Part shown: one piece after another, positions 10,930 through 22,560 of the stretch
How the letters are laid out: every line of letters begins with the position of its first letter
Position numbering within the stretch: the stretch's first letter is position 1
NCBI GenBank assembly: GCA_002914845.1
Contig: JXTC01000319.1
Location: 297,464 to 361,463 of the forward strand
DNA from: Trema orientale
Lineage: Eukaryota; Streptophyta; Magnoliopsida; Rosales; Cannabaceae
Length of the DNA stretch: 64,000 nt
Direction: 5' to 3'
Translations under genes and position numbers: made by a program
Notes under the pieces: generated by a model
Databases searched by the model: none
What the model was told of the DNA's origin: nothing
Seen by the model: only the letters and a program-made list of their open reading frames with translations

Positions 10930-12712
10930 ACATCAACACCATATCCTATGAAGAAAATCCAATCTCAAGGCCACCATTGATGAGAAAGCTTCGAATTGAA
11001 GACCTTGGAGAGGAATTTTCTTGTCCACAACCGTTAAATCAACAATTTCCAACAAGTGGACCATTGGTAACTAATTCTCACAATTTTTTCTCTCCTAACT
11101 ATGGATGTGAAATGTTGCATTCTAAAGATAGGAGCCCAAAAGATCACATCCATGTGTTGGGATAGTCAAATTGATGATATAAAGGGTAAACCTCATTTGG
11201 TCTCAACTTGTGGATGAGCCACAAGTAAAAAGGCAAGTCGAAGCCTTTAATTCAAGTGCTTCTTGGGAGGCAACCCAAGTATTTCTTTTCATTTTGGTGT
11301 GTTGAGCAATCCAAAGAGTTCGTGCCACTACAAGGAGATCAAGCTTCATGGCTATATGCTAACGAAAGGAGTATCCCTAAACTCATTCTTTTATTCTTTA
11401 AATTTCTAATATTTTGTATGCTAAGTTTGGAGGAGGGAGTAAACCTTGTTGGATTGTACTTGTGTTAGTTTGTTTGTTGTTGTGTGTTTATTTTTCTAGT
11501 TGTGTGATTGTGTGTTTGAATAAATAGAGGTATTTTGTGCTTTCTTTTGTAATTGCCTTGTTCCAATGATAAGAACCTTAGGTGACTTGGTGCATAACTT
11601 GTTAAAAAATATGGATATTGGCTTAGTCTTATGGATAATTCTTGTGTTAGTTCCATTTTGATTGTGAAAGTTTATATTTGAGCACAATGCCTTAATCCTT
11701 GATTGGTGTAAATCTAGAGAATATTTATATGAACATGACATTTTGATATTCTCACAAGTACTAGAATTTGCTTGATAATCTATTGAAATGAAATCCTAGA
11801 TAACATTTCACTAAGGAAATGATTTAGGCAATCTTTAGACCGTTTGAACCTTTCAAGCTAACCATGACATATTTTATCCTTAGTACACCCATTTTGATCC
11901 TTGTAAAGCCTTTTTTATAAAAAACCACATACATATTAGCTTAACCTAAAATAATATCATTCAACCTTTACCCCTTGAGCATATTGAGTGTTCTTATTGA
12001 ATCATTTTGAGCCATGCTATGCTATAGGAGGATAGGTAGAGTGAGATTGTAAAAATAATTATAAAAAAGAGAGAGTTACACACTTGTTTATGAAAGAAAG
12101 AAATAAGTTTGGGGGTGTACAACTCAACAACAACAACAACAACAAAAAAGAGAAAAAAAAAAGAGAATAAGTGTTTGGCTATGTGTTAATAGAAGAAAAA
12201 GAAACTTTGATTTTATTGGCATGTTACTTGGTGTGTAAAAGAATAGCTCTACATGAGTCCTAGAGTTAATGTGCTTAAGAGTGATTTGAGCTCACTTTAC
12301 CTAAATTATCATACCTTTACCTAAGCCAATATTACAACCTTAATGAAGATCTTTTGATCCTTAGTATTATGTTTATCTACATTAGTGGAGATAGATTTGA
12401 AAAGCAAACTTATGGAACTTGATTGTTACTTTTGAGACTTTGTGCTTAATGTACATTTGCATAAACTTATCCGGATTTCGCGCAATGATAGAAGAAAGGA
12501 ATACATACACATACAGAAAATTCAATTTGAAATAGGATGTGCTCTTGAGTTATTCTTAATTAATACCTAGCCAATATTTGCACTTTTCTTTAAGTTATGT
12601 TATTATGTGAGTATTGAGGATCCAATTAGAAATCATCAGTATCGGCGTAATACCTCTTGTGTATTTATAGGTGTTTTTCTTTTTCTTTTACTTGAGGACT
12701 AGCAAAATCTTA
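10930..12712 (+). other. Non-coding interior of the gag-only element
   Basis: No polymerase domain is readable on either strand. The segment includes AAGTTTGGGGGTGT near 12107-12120, which looks like the polypurine tract of related elements, followed by (CAA)n and A-rich sequence. The frames at 11256 and 11465-11741 show no retrotransposon motif. Confidence 0.6.
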
Positions 12713-12724
12713 AGTTTGGGAGTG
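12712..12724 (+). other. Polypurine tract before the 3' LTR
   Basis: AAGTTTGGGAGTG lies directly before the 3' LTR start (TGTTAATTCC) and is the likely plus-strand priming site. A similar AAGTTTGGGGGTG occurs about 600 bases upstream. Confidence 0.7.
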
Positions 12725-14345
12725 TGTTAATTCCATAAAATTAGAGTTATCTAGTGCTATTATGCCTTAAGTTTTGCTATGTTCTTATTTGAATTAAGCT
12801 GTTTTAAGTATTTTTCTCGTTGTTTTGATGTTTTATTTGTTTATATTGATAAGAGAATGAAATAAAGGTGTTAGATGCAAAATGAGGTAAATTTATGTCT
12901 CCCAAATGGATTTTTCAAACCATTGAGATCAAAGTTAAATCTAATACAGTCATAACGCAACAAAAATGAGGTAAATTAGAGATAAAACGAAGAAATGGTG
13001 CACCCGGAAAGCTGAGACGCCAAACCAGCAGAAAAGTGGTGTTGCAAAACCAAGTCTCAGAAATTTTTGGTGCTGCAGTGCCAAAAATGGTGCTGCAGTG
13101 CCACCGTCTACGTCCTAGATCAATGATTAACGGTCGAGATCAACTTTTTGACGATCCAAGGGGTCCAGATTTGACCCGCCTTAGGTTTACACGAGCCTCC
13201 TCTTTAAAACCCTATCTTTGGGGTTGAAAGAGGCATGTGGGAATAGAGAGAAAGAGAGATGGAGGCAGCCATGGAAGGAGAGGAAGAAGAAGAAGATTAC
13301 AAGCTCCAAGCCTCTATTTCTTGATTTCTTTCCCAATATCAACATTTTAGTTTGTTCTTAGCTTTTTTTTTTTTATTTTCTTGTGAGTTTTGTATTGTAT
13401 TTTTCATATTTAGAAAGTAATATTTGTTGAGAGTAAATCTTTGAGGGAGGATTCAAGAAAGCAAAAACCAAGTTTGGAGCAGGAGATTGACAACCTCCAT
13501 AAACATCTTCAAGCTCTTCAAAGAGAGAGAATTCGAAAACTCTTTTCTCTTTGATATTTGTATTTCTTGATTCTATTGTATTGAAATATTATTGTTCTCA
13601 ATTTATATTATGAACTAAATATTTCTTGTCTAGTTTTACTATATGAGCCAACCTAATAACTTGTGTTTGTTTATTTCTCTCCTCTTTTATTAATCAAATC
13701 TATTGTTGAGTTATTTGTTTTACCTTGTACTTATTGCTTCTATTTAATTGATCACTAAATAGATTGTTGAGTGAAACCTTTATGAACTTGGGAAGGGGAA
13801 TTTAGGTTTGGACATAGGTAGAATAGTATAAGATTACCTAGTTTGGAGTAAGTTGCATAGGATAGGAATATACCTATGTGACTTGTGCAATCTCTTTGAG
13901 AATTACTAAACTTAATGAATCTAGTCAATTTATATTAGGAGTAACATATTAGCTTGTTTAGGTATTTTCACTTATATGTTGGAAAGGAGTTTGTGAATAC
14001 ATTCTAATTCTTGGTTGACAACTCTAATGGATTAATTAATGTAAGAGGAAAATTAGGATATTATGTGTTTAAAGGATGGTTGGAGAATTAGTAAAGCTAG
14101 ATATTTTTCTTATTGCTTACTTTCATTTCGTTTGCATGATAGTTTAGTTTCCTTTGTTTTATTTCTCTAAAATCCATATTTTGGTTGTTTGGATAAAGTT
14201 AAGATTGACCAATTTTAGTACTTAACTTAGACTTAGTAATCAATCCTCGTGGGTTCGACACTCTAACTCCTAAATTTATATTACTTATGACCGTGTACAC
14301 TTGCATGGGAGTGTGTGATTTTATAGTTGCATATTCCAATCAACA
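12725..14345 (+). repeat. 3' LTR of the gag-only element
   Basis: It begins TGTTAATTCC and ends CAATCAACA, is 1,621 bp long, and is collinear with 8371-10005. Most differences between the copies are transitions, consistent with methylation-driven decay. Confidence 0.92.
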
Positions 14346-14350
14346 CACAC

Positions 14351-14700
14351 CCACAATATATAAATAAAAAATAATATATCAAAAAATTAATTATATAATT
14401 CTTTTATTATAGATTATAAGTTCATTGGTTAGACACATTAAAAATAAGAAGAGAAAAAATGGGATTCATATTCAATGGAACCTCGTTAATTTTGGTTGGG
14501 CTTCCTACAAAAATTGAGCATCATAATAAATAGAAAAGGGAAAATGACACGGGCTTTTTAAAATAATGACAAAAATACGACTTGACTCATGTAACTATTT
14601 TTCCGTACGGTCCAGAAAAAATTATTTCCATTTTATACGGTCTAACACCCAGAAAAGTTTTATTAATTGTAAAGTCATATAAATAAAGTAAAACCAAAAG
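14351..14700. other. Intergenic, nothing recognised
   Basis: AT-rich sequence without gene or clear repeat. A GGGCTTCCTACAAAA motif at about 14500 resembles the GGGCTTCTTACAAA at 18066 and may be an end of the AT-rich repeat family further right. Confidence 0.4.
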
Positions 14701-14790
14701 ATGGTCTAGTGTTTAGGCAAGAATAGGCCCACAACTTGGACTTAGGTTCAAATCTCTTTATCCTTATTTTTTCTATTTTATGTCATTTTC
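14701..14790 (+). mobile_element. SINE-like tRNA-derived relic
   Basis: A polymerase III box A-like TGGTCTAGTGTTTAGG (14702-14717) is followed 28 bases later by a box B-like GGTTCAAATCT (14745-14755) and then T-rich sequence. Spacing and motifs fit a tRNA-derived SINE head. The cloverleaf is not intact, so a functional tRNA is excluded. No target duplication was identified. Confidence 0.5.
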
Positions 14791-15190
14791 CTTTATTGAT
14801 TCTTTTTGTTCATTTTTTATTTTTTTAAAGTCATTTTTTAAAAGCTTTTTTTTTATTGAACCTTATTACTCCCTTTTTTTTTTAATATTTGTCGTTTCTA
14901 AAGTTTTTTTTTCCCACTTTCAAATTTCAGTCCACTATTGAATTTCCATGAGCTTCACCTTGTCTTTTTTCTTGTTCTTTGCTTTATTTATTTTTATTTT
15001 TCATTTTATTTTTTTAAATTCATCTTGTATTCTTTCTTTTTTCTTTATTTATTTTTCTTTTTTCGTATTCTCGTTTTAAATTCTTTTTTTTTTTCCCACA
15101 TTGAACCTTGCTACTATTTTCTTTTTAGCCTTTATTTTCTTTTCTTTTTTTTTTTCTCCGTTTTCAATCTACTATTTAAGCTTCTCTAGT
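14756..15190. repeat. Pyrimidine-rich block
   Basis: Long T/C runs with loose internal repeats of a TTTCCCAC..TTCAA..CTACTATT type. The 83-codon frame starting at 14938 (Phe/Tyr/Leu only) is a product of this composition. Confidence 0.6.
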
Positions 15191-15530
15191 TACCATTATG
15201 GTTACCAGAAACTATTTACCAATTAATATTAGAAACTAAAAACTATTTTTCCTAATTATTTTTAACTATTTGGTGTAGTTGTTAGAATCCAATAGTTAAT
15301 TAAAAAGTAGAAATTAGAAACCAAATTAGTTTTAAACTAATTTTTCTAAGATGGTTACCGATAGTAACTAAGGGAGAAAAAAGGAGAAAAAAATACTGTC
15401 TTATATATCTTTAAAAAAAAAAGCTAAAAATCAAATTTAGAAAAAAGAAAGAAAGAAAAATAAATATTTACTTTTAAAAAAATATAAAAGAAACTATGTT
15501 AGAATGACAAAGAAAAATAAAAATCAAATT
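15191..15530. other. Left flank of the minisatellite
   Basis: AT-rich sequence rich in GTTACC, TTACCA and GAAACCAAA motifs, resembling the right flank (16430-16870). It looks like degenerate material of the same repeat. Confidence 0.4.
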
Positions 15531-16430
15531 TGTTTACAAGTAGAAACTAGATTGGTTTACTTACATCTATGACATTCTTCTAAAAGGAAACCAAATTAGT
15601 TTCCAGGAAACCTTTGTAGTTTCCTCTGATTTACTTACATATAAGGTATTTCGCTAAAAGGAAACTAAACTGCTTTTCAAGAAATATTTGTGGTTTCCTG
15701 TAATTTTCTTATGTACAGGGCATTTTGTTAAAAGAAAATCAAACTAGTTTTCAGAAAACCTTTGTGGTTTTCTGTGACTTACTTATATATATGGCATTTT
15801 GCTAAGAAGAAGCCAACTTAGTTTCCAGAAAATATTTGTGGTTTCTTGTGATTTACTTACATACAGTATTTCGCTAAAAAGGAACCAAACTGGTTTCTTG
15901 AAAACCTTTGTAATTTCCTGTGATTTATATACATGGCATTCTGCTAAAGGGAAACCAAACTAATTCCTTGGAAACCTTCGTGGTTTCCTGTGATTTACTT
16001 ATATATAGGACATTCTGCTACACATAAACTAAAATTAGTTTTCTAAAAACTTTTTTGGTTTCCTATGATTTACTTATATATGGGGCATTCTGTTAAAAAA
16101 ACAACCAAATGGTTTCCCGTGATTTACTTATGTACAGGGCATTCTGCTAAAAAGAAACTAAACTGGTTTCTAGGAGACCTTTATGGTTTCCTGTAATTTA
16201 CTTATATACATGGCATTCTGCTAAAAAGAAACCAAACTGATTTCTAGAAAATCTTTGTAGTTTCTTGTGATTTGCTTATATACAGGACATTCTGCTAAAA
16301 TGAAACTAAACTGGTTTCCTGGAAGCCTATATAGTTTTATGGAAACATTTGTAGTTTTTTGGAAACCACTATGATTTCCTGTGATTTACTTATATACAAG
16401 AAAATTATTGTTAATTTGATTACTAAAAAT
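15530..16430. repeat. Minisatellite of about 73 bp, about 11 diverged copies
   Basis: A landmark (GCTAAAA and variants) recurs near 15579, 15651, 15725, 15800, 15870, 15942, 16016, 16091, 16146, 16218 and 16290. The spacing is 70-75 bp except for one 55-bp copy. Each unit carries GAAACCAAAC..GGTTTCC..GGAAACC..GGTTTCC followed by TGTGATTTACTTATATACA, so each can fold into two adjacent stems. Copies differ from each other at many sites, so the array is old. No frame is kept across the copies. Confidence 0.8.
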
Positions 16431-16859
16431 AGGAAACCTAATTATATTGTTATCGAGAAATTAAATTATTCAGTTTTTTTTTTGAGGAAATAATTATTAT
16501 CTTCTCTTGAAACTAAAAACCAAACTATATTAGTTTCTACGAGTAACCAAAAACTACTGTAATAGTTGGTTACTAATTTAGCTAGTAACGAGAAATTAGT
16601 CTAGTTACTTATAAACCAAATTGGTTATTTTTCTTAATAGAATGGTTATTGACTACTATTGAGACCTAAAATCAAATAAGCTTCTAGTATTGATTTTAAT
16701 GTTAATTTGAAACCAATTTAGAAGTAATATTATTTTTTGAAACTAGAAACTAATTTTAGAAATTATTATCTGAGAAACTAAATTGGTTACTACTGATAAC
16801 AATATGCAAAGAAACTATTAACCAGTAACAATAAGCTATAGTAATATAAAAAAAAGTTG

Positions 16860-17249
16860 CTATTACTGATATAATAACAGTTTCTTTAAAAAAAATCAAA
16901 CAAAAAAGAAAGGAAAAAAATATATATTCTCCACATTTGATAGAGATTACATAGAAAAGAAATGGTGTCTCATGTCTCTATGTGGGAAAAAAAAAAGAGT
17001 AGTTCTTTTTATTTATAAGAGAAGGAAGAACAAGGAAAAAATAATTTAAAATAAGAAATAAAAAATTACAGAAGAAACAATAAAAAGAAGAAATAACAAA
17101 AAAAAAGAAAAGAAGAAAAGCTAAAAGGAAAATAAAAAAAAATTACATAAAATAAAAGTGGAGAAAACAAGAAAGGATAAATAATTAAAATAGTAAAAGA
17201 AAAAAAGAATAGAAGAAAAAGGGAAAAACAGAAAGGAAATAAAAGACCT
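16860..17249. repeat. Purine-rich block
   Basis: Nearly continuous A/G sequence (AAAGAAAGGAAAA type), roughly mirroring the pyrimidine block on the other side of the minisatellite. No gene is seen. Confidence 0.55.
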
Positions 17250-17360
17250 AAAAGACTAAGATGTGAAACTATAGCAGTTTGAACGCTTGATTAGGACAAA
17301 AGGGCCTAAGACCCAAAAGACTAAGATGTGAAACTATAGTGGTTTGAATGCTTGACTAGG
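17250..17360. repeat. 46-bp direct repeat pair
   Basis: Copies at 17250-17295 and 17315-17360 share AAAAGACTAAGATGTGAAAC and the following bases, with four differences. They are separated by 19 bases. Confidence 0.85.
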
Positions 17361-17459
17361 GGGAAATAGCCTTATCTGGAGTAAGAAAACTACTAGACAA
17401 ATGACCATTTCAATAAATTTTAGCAAAATATTTTTTATATAACGGTGTTTTATAAATAT

Positions 17460-18380
17460 TGCCTTATTTACACAAAATACCACCATATCTTTCAGACCTA
17501 ATATTTAGAAAAATGACACTTTAGATCGTACGAAATTTTAATTCTTTTTTGAAGGTCATATTTTTGATATTATTTTTGAAAAAATAGGTAAAAGTGTCCA
17601 AAATTCAATAATAAAAAAATTGAAAAATCCCAAATGGCCAGAACTTTTGAAAAATTTTGGATTTTGTTTAGAACGATACCACTTTTTTAATATACATAGA
17701 AAAATATCATTTTTTGAAATTAGTACTTTTTTTTAAAGATACTCAGGGTAACTAAGTAAGTTACTTGGGGTATCCAAGAGTTACTCAGGGTGACTAGTTC
17801 GATTACTTAGAGTAACCTGACCAGTTACCTTAAGCACCTCATCAATTAGTAAAAATTTATATTTTTATATATAGTTTAAAAAGTGGTATTTTTCTAAATA
17901 AATATTGGATTCTTCAGAAAGTTTGAAATTTGAGATTTTTCAATGTTTCTTTAAAACTTTCATATAAATTCAAGTTTCCACATTTTTGTTGAATGCATGC
18001 AAATATACCACGTTTCTTCTATGGAGGTATCAATTCTGGGGAGATTGGTTGGTTTCATTTTTATGGGCTTCTTACAAACACCACCAACGTAAAAATTGAA
18101 AAATCTTAGATTTATTTAGAAATATATCATTTTTTAAAGTTTATTCAAAAAAATACTTTTAAAAAATATTTTGAAATCTTAAAAGTAATCGAAGTAACCA
18201 ATCAAGTTACTTAGGATAACTAGATAACTTATTTGAGGTAATGAATTACTTTGAACTTATCAATTTGTAAAAAGTGGTATTTTTCTAAATATATTTAAAA
18301 GTAATATTTTCTAAATAAATCTAGGATTTTTTTAAAAAAATTAATATCTAGAATTTTTTTTTTTTTTGAATTTTACCATA
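17460..18380. repeat. AT-rich dispersed repeat family, copies
   Basis: The stretch carries the signature of a family seen again at 21336-22560, 30370-30730 and 31545-31790. The signature is AAAAATACCACTTTTT-like blocks, short dyads such as AGTTACTTGAGGTAAC, and GAAAAATCC..GATTTTTC ends. GGGCTTCTTACAAA at 18066 may be a terminus, because TTGTGAGAAGCCC ends the copy at 22556. No protein is encoded. Confidence 0.5.
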
Positions 18381-18404
18381 TAAAATCAGATTTTATATAT
18401 ATTT

Positions 18405-18640
18405 GAAAAATGGCTATTTTTCATATTTAATATATCAAAATAGATTGATTTATTTTTTTAAAAAATTTGATTTATTTTTTATAAAATTGATTTATTTTCT
18501 AAAAAAATATCTCAACTAAAAAACGGGCATTATTTATCAAAATAAAATTATAAAATGACCATTTATTAAATAAGTATAATAAATGGTCATTTTTTAAATA
18601 AATCTAAAAAAGGACATTTCTTATAAATACTCATTGAAGA
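18405..18640 (+). repeat. Dispersed repeat, copy 1 (partner at 37535)
   Basis: It shares an ordered series of blocks with 37535-37780, including ATATCAAAATA.ATTGATTTAT, TTATCAAAATAAAATTATAA and CATTTCTTATAAATACTC. Both copies are in the same orientation. Family unknown. Confidence 0.6.
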
Positions 18641-21335
18641 AGGCACACAAAGTTAGTTTATCCCACAGTACTAAAGACATTTCCACATTAGTTCCTCAAG
18701 AATCAACATTGAACTGCTCCTTCGATACTGAGTTTTGCATAACCAACATCTAGGATTAAAACAACAAAAACACACAGATAAAAGTGTGCTTTCGAGTGGT
18801 GGGGGGGAGAAAAATTTGTGGTTCCGACAAATTTTAGACAACTACAAGATGAGATTCACTACACTCGTATTGAGAATTATAAGATACATCTAACCCACAT
18901 ACCTAGTAGTAGTAGCCCTAGCAATTCCCTGAATCTCTTTTCCCTCCCAATCTTACATCTCTACATTCTCCTATAATCCTCACATCTTTCTTGAATATTA
19001 TAAACATATAGGGGCTTTTTGACCCAATAAATGCTTGTAGTGAGATATGGGTCAATTGATAATTCATGTTCAAAAAGTCTAACTTATACTAAGACTCTGT
19101 GAGGCCCACCTCCATGATAACTGCCACATAGTTGTAAAAGTGAAGAGGTAAAAAGATATAATGGATGAGCTTAATACGAACTCCCAAGGATACTCCTTAA
19201 ACGGCACGAGAGTTCCACGTGACGAAATATACGTATGATAAATCCACGAAGTTTAATGCTGAGTCCCACTTAGGGCCTACTTCAGATAGACTCTCAGGGG
19301 GGGAGGGAGTCAGCTGAATCTAAACCACCCTCAGCATGAGGTCTGGAGCTCTTGACATCTTCCGGTCCTCCACCCTCACAACTTGCACTCAACCTCAGAT
19401 TCAGACAAAGTATTTAATGCTCCATCCCGGTCACAATGTGCGTTAGGTGAACCACCTTACCCAGTTACAGACAACTACGATCTTACCCCGGCATAGGCAC
19501 ATATCATAAGAGATCGTAGTAAGCAGGTAACATCAAATCAAAGGAAGTTGCAGCATCCATAATCCACAATTTTCGAAGCACGCAACGAGAAAAATGAGGT
19601 AATTGGTCCTGGAATTAAGGGCTACTAAGTACTTAATTCTAGGACATACGCACATATATATATATATGCGTAGCATAGTTTTAAGATTAATTAATGTTTT
19701 TGCTATCTTGGCCATTTTTAATTTTTGAGAAAATATCTGACTAAGGCATCGGAGAGTCTTGTAGGTGGCCATCTCCGACCCCCTTTCTGGAACCAAGAGT
19801 AGAGTTAAATCGAACCAAAAAAAACACATAGACAGTTGGTGAAAAATGTCCCAACAGACTCCATAAATAGTGAGCCAACAACAGTATGAAACCAACATTT
19901 GAGTCAATGTCTCAACAATCTCCATCTTTGTCTCAAATTCTTTTACATCATGACACGATGAGTTGGAAGCTTCACCAATCTACTCCTCGTCTACAACGAA
20001 AGTTGTCTCTTGTGTCAACTTTCCCCTGTATTTTTGCTCTCCTTCACTTTACATCACAATATCATGTAGCCAAAGAATTCCTCATCGTGTTACCATGCAT
20101 GTAATTGTGAGAGCTTTATAATGACTTAAAAATCATGATGTTAGAACAACCATAGCGTTACCATGCAACCACGTGTTTTACTCCCAAATCTTCAGCACTG
20201 TATCGAGGGCTTAAATATCATGCTCCTACCATGTATGACATCAGAGAATGTATCACATTTCTGTGTAAGCACAAAACACTCTTCGATAATTTACTCACAC
20301 CTTTGCTTTTACTGAGCATGTAGATGAAAGTATCATTATTATCATCGTCTTGAATATCTAATAGTTCTAACATTATGCTGAAAGTAAATTTTCAAGTATA
20401 TCCCCATCTTTATCATAATCTAGTAAATTTTCAAGTATATCCCCATCTTTATCATAATCTTTGATAGGATCTATGCTTTTGTTTCTACCAGAAACTCCAC
20501 TAATATACCACTTATAAGGAAATTATTGCTAGAAGCATATATTAAGAAGAAGGATACAAATAATATCTCATACGCATACATACAAAAGATAAACACATGT
20601 ATAAACAAATAAGTTTATGTGGTTCTTCGAAATTGCATCCACAAAATAATAGTCATTCCACTGTGTACAATTAATTAAAGAATTATAAGATATAAACTAG
20701 AACCCATGTACCTAATAGTCCGAGTGATCCACCGAGTCACTTTTTCCTCTTCTAGCCTCAAATCTGTACATACTCTCGTAATCCTCATTCTTTTTCAACT
20801 CTCATAAAATTAGGAGTAATTATTTTTAACCAATTTAAATGCTTGTAGGGGAATGTGGGTGAATTGATAATTATTTTTCGAAAATTCAACTTATACCCTG
20901 ACCCTACAAATTGTCACCGAACAAGAGTGACAACTGGGACATCAAATTTGGAAAAATATCCCAACATATATTGATACTTAATCTATACTATTTTTAGTGG
21001 GTAAACTAGAGTGGTGCCCCATTTTACATTTTATTTTAATAAATATCTATTTTTCTTTATTTATAGCTAAATGGCTAAGTATATATATGTATTTTTACAC
21101 TTGATAAATCTACATACATATCAATTTTGGTTTTTGTACTTAGTATATTAGTTTTTATATTGGGTATATCATATTTTGCATTGGTTATATCTACTAATAT
21201 ACCAGTCATTTTGCTACAATATTTGATGAATAGACATTTACTTAATATGGGCCCCAAATTCGGTTATCTTGTTGTAAGCTGCTGTTTAGTTGTCATAAAC
21301 ATTAACTAGTGGAAATTTGATTCTATATGATAAAT
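18641..21335. other. Unresolved intergenic DNA, probably decayed retroelement
   Basis: Two stretches (about 18820-19100 and 20610-20900) share blocks such as AAATGCTTGTAG, TCAATTGATAATTCAT-like and CCATGTACCTA..AGT, and could be remnants of one element's repeats. No polymerase motif is readable. The 130-codon minus frame at 19925-19533 has no recognisable domain and is not called a gene. Confidence 0.35.
20383..20460. repeat. Perfect 39-bp tandem duplication
   Basis: 20383-20421 and 20422-20460 are identical (AGTAAATTTTCAAGTATATC and onward). The lack of differences suggests a recent slippage or repair event. Confidence 0.95.
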
Positions 21336-22560
21336 TTTCTTACAAATTTTAAAATCTTGGATTTTAAAATTGTCGGAAAAAATCTCATATTTATCTTGAA
21401 AAATACACTTTTAAACTTTTTTTTTTATAAAAACATCACTTTTTACTAATTAATGAAATACTTGAGATAACCAATCAAGTTACCTAAAGTAACTAATCGA
21501 GTTAGATATTTGAGATAACTAATCAAGTAACTCGATTAATTACTCCAAATAACTCAACTGTTTGCCCACTGAAAAATACCGACTTTGAAGAAAAAGTGGT
21601 ATTTTCTAAATAATTTTTAGTGGTATTTTTCTAAAGAAACTTTTAAAAAGTAATATTTTTCTAAAATCAATCCGGGATTATCCTGAAAATTCAGTCTACA
21701 CGGAGTTTTTCAATTTTGTTTGGAAAGTTTAATTTTATATTGTAAAATTAAAAAAATTGAAAAATCCAGGAATTTAATTTATTTTTGAAAAAACTAAATT
21801 TATTTAGAAAAATACCAAGTTTAAAAATATTTAGAAAAATACTATTATTTTACAAATTGATAAGATACTTGAGATAACCGAACAAGTTATTTGAGGTAAC
21901 GAAACTGGTTACCTCAAGTAACTCAATTGGTTGCGCCCCAACAATCCAATTAGTTACCTCCAATATCTTTGAAAAGTACCAATTTTGAAGATAAAATTGT
22001 ATTTTTCTAACTATATTTAAAAATTGTTTCTTATTTGAATAAGTTTTTAGAAAATGATATGTTTTTAAATAAATCAAGGTTTTTCAAAAAAGCTCGGCCC
22101 CATCCAGAATTTTTCAAGAAGAAATTTGACTTTTTGATAGGAAGTTTTTAAAACAAATTTCAAAATCTCAGATTTTTAATTAGAAAAATACCACTTTTTA
22201 AAGTATTTAGAAAATATTATTTTTTATTAATTAACCAGTTACTTCAAGTAACTAGATTAGTTACCCTAACTAACCCAACTGTTTACCTCAAGTACTATTG
22301 AAAAATACCAATTTTGAAAAAAAAAATAGTATTTTTCTAAATGTTATTCAAAAAGTTAGTTTCTGCAAAACTTCTAAAAAGTAATATTTTTCTAAATCAC
22401 AGGGATTTTTCAAAAAATTCAGCCTATCTTGGGTTTTTAATTTTTGGTACTTTGGGCCTGAAATTTTGTAAGAAACCCAATTTTTTTCTAGATTTTGGGC
22501 CTAATTTTTTTGTAAGAAGTCCAACTTTTTTTGGATTTTGGGTCTGAGTTTTTGTGAGAA
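21336..22560. repeat. Tandem AT-rich units of about 400 bp (three copies)
   Basis: Similar starts recur near 21336, 21730 and 22141 (AAATTTTAAAATCTTGGATT-like). Each is followed by AAAATACCACTTTTTA blocks, GTTACCTCAAGTAACTC-type dyads and a GGGATTTTTCAAAAAATTCA-like end. The last unit ends with three short copies of TTTTGGGCCTGAATTTTTGT-like sequence and GAAGCCC at 22556. No coding content. Confidence 0.6.

Larger units (their letters stand above)
8371..14345 (+). mobile_element. Complete gag-only LTR retrotransposon (TR-GAG type, Athila-like)
   Basis: Two long direct repeats (8371-10005 and 12725-14345) flank a 2.7-kb interior. The interior has a tRNA-Asp primer site, a gag-derived frame and a polypurine tract, but no protease, reverse transcriptase or integrase. 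The insert is bounded by CACGC (8366-8370) and CACAC (14346-14350), a 5-bp target duplication with one C-to-T type change. It could only have moved using proteins of an autonomous relative. The gag tail resembles Athila/Calypso gag. The two LTRs differ at about 8% of sites in the first 135 aligned bases, so it is not a very recent insertion. Confidence 0.9.

Noticed and set aside
14938..15189. 83-codon Phe/Tyr/Leu frame resembling a membrane protein
   Set aside because: Encoded by a T/C-rich simple sequence block.
19533..19925. 130-codon minus-strand frame
   Set aside because: No recognisable domain, no supporting exon structure, low-complexity end over a TA repeat.
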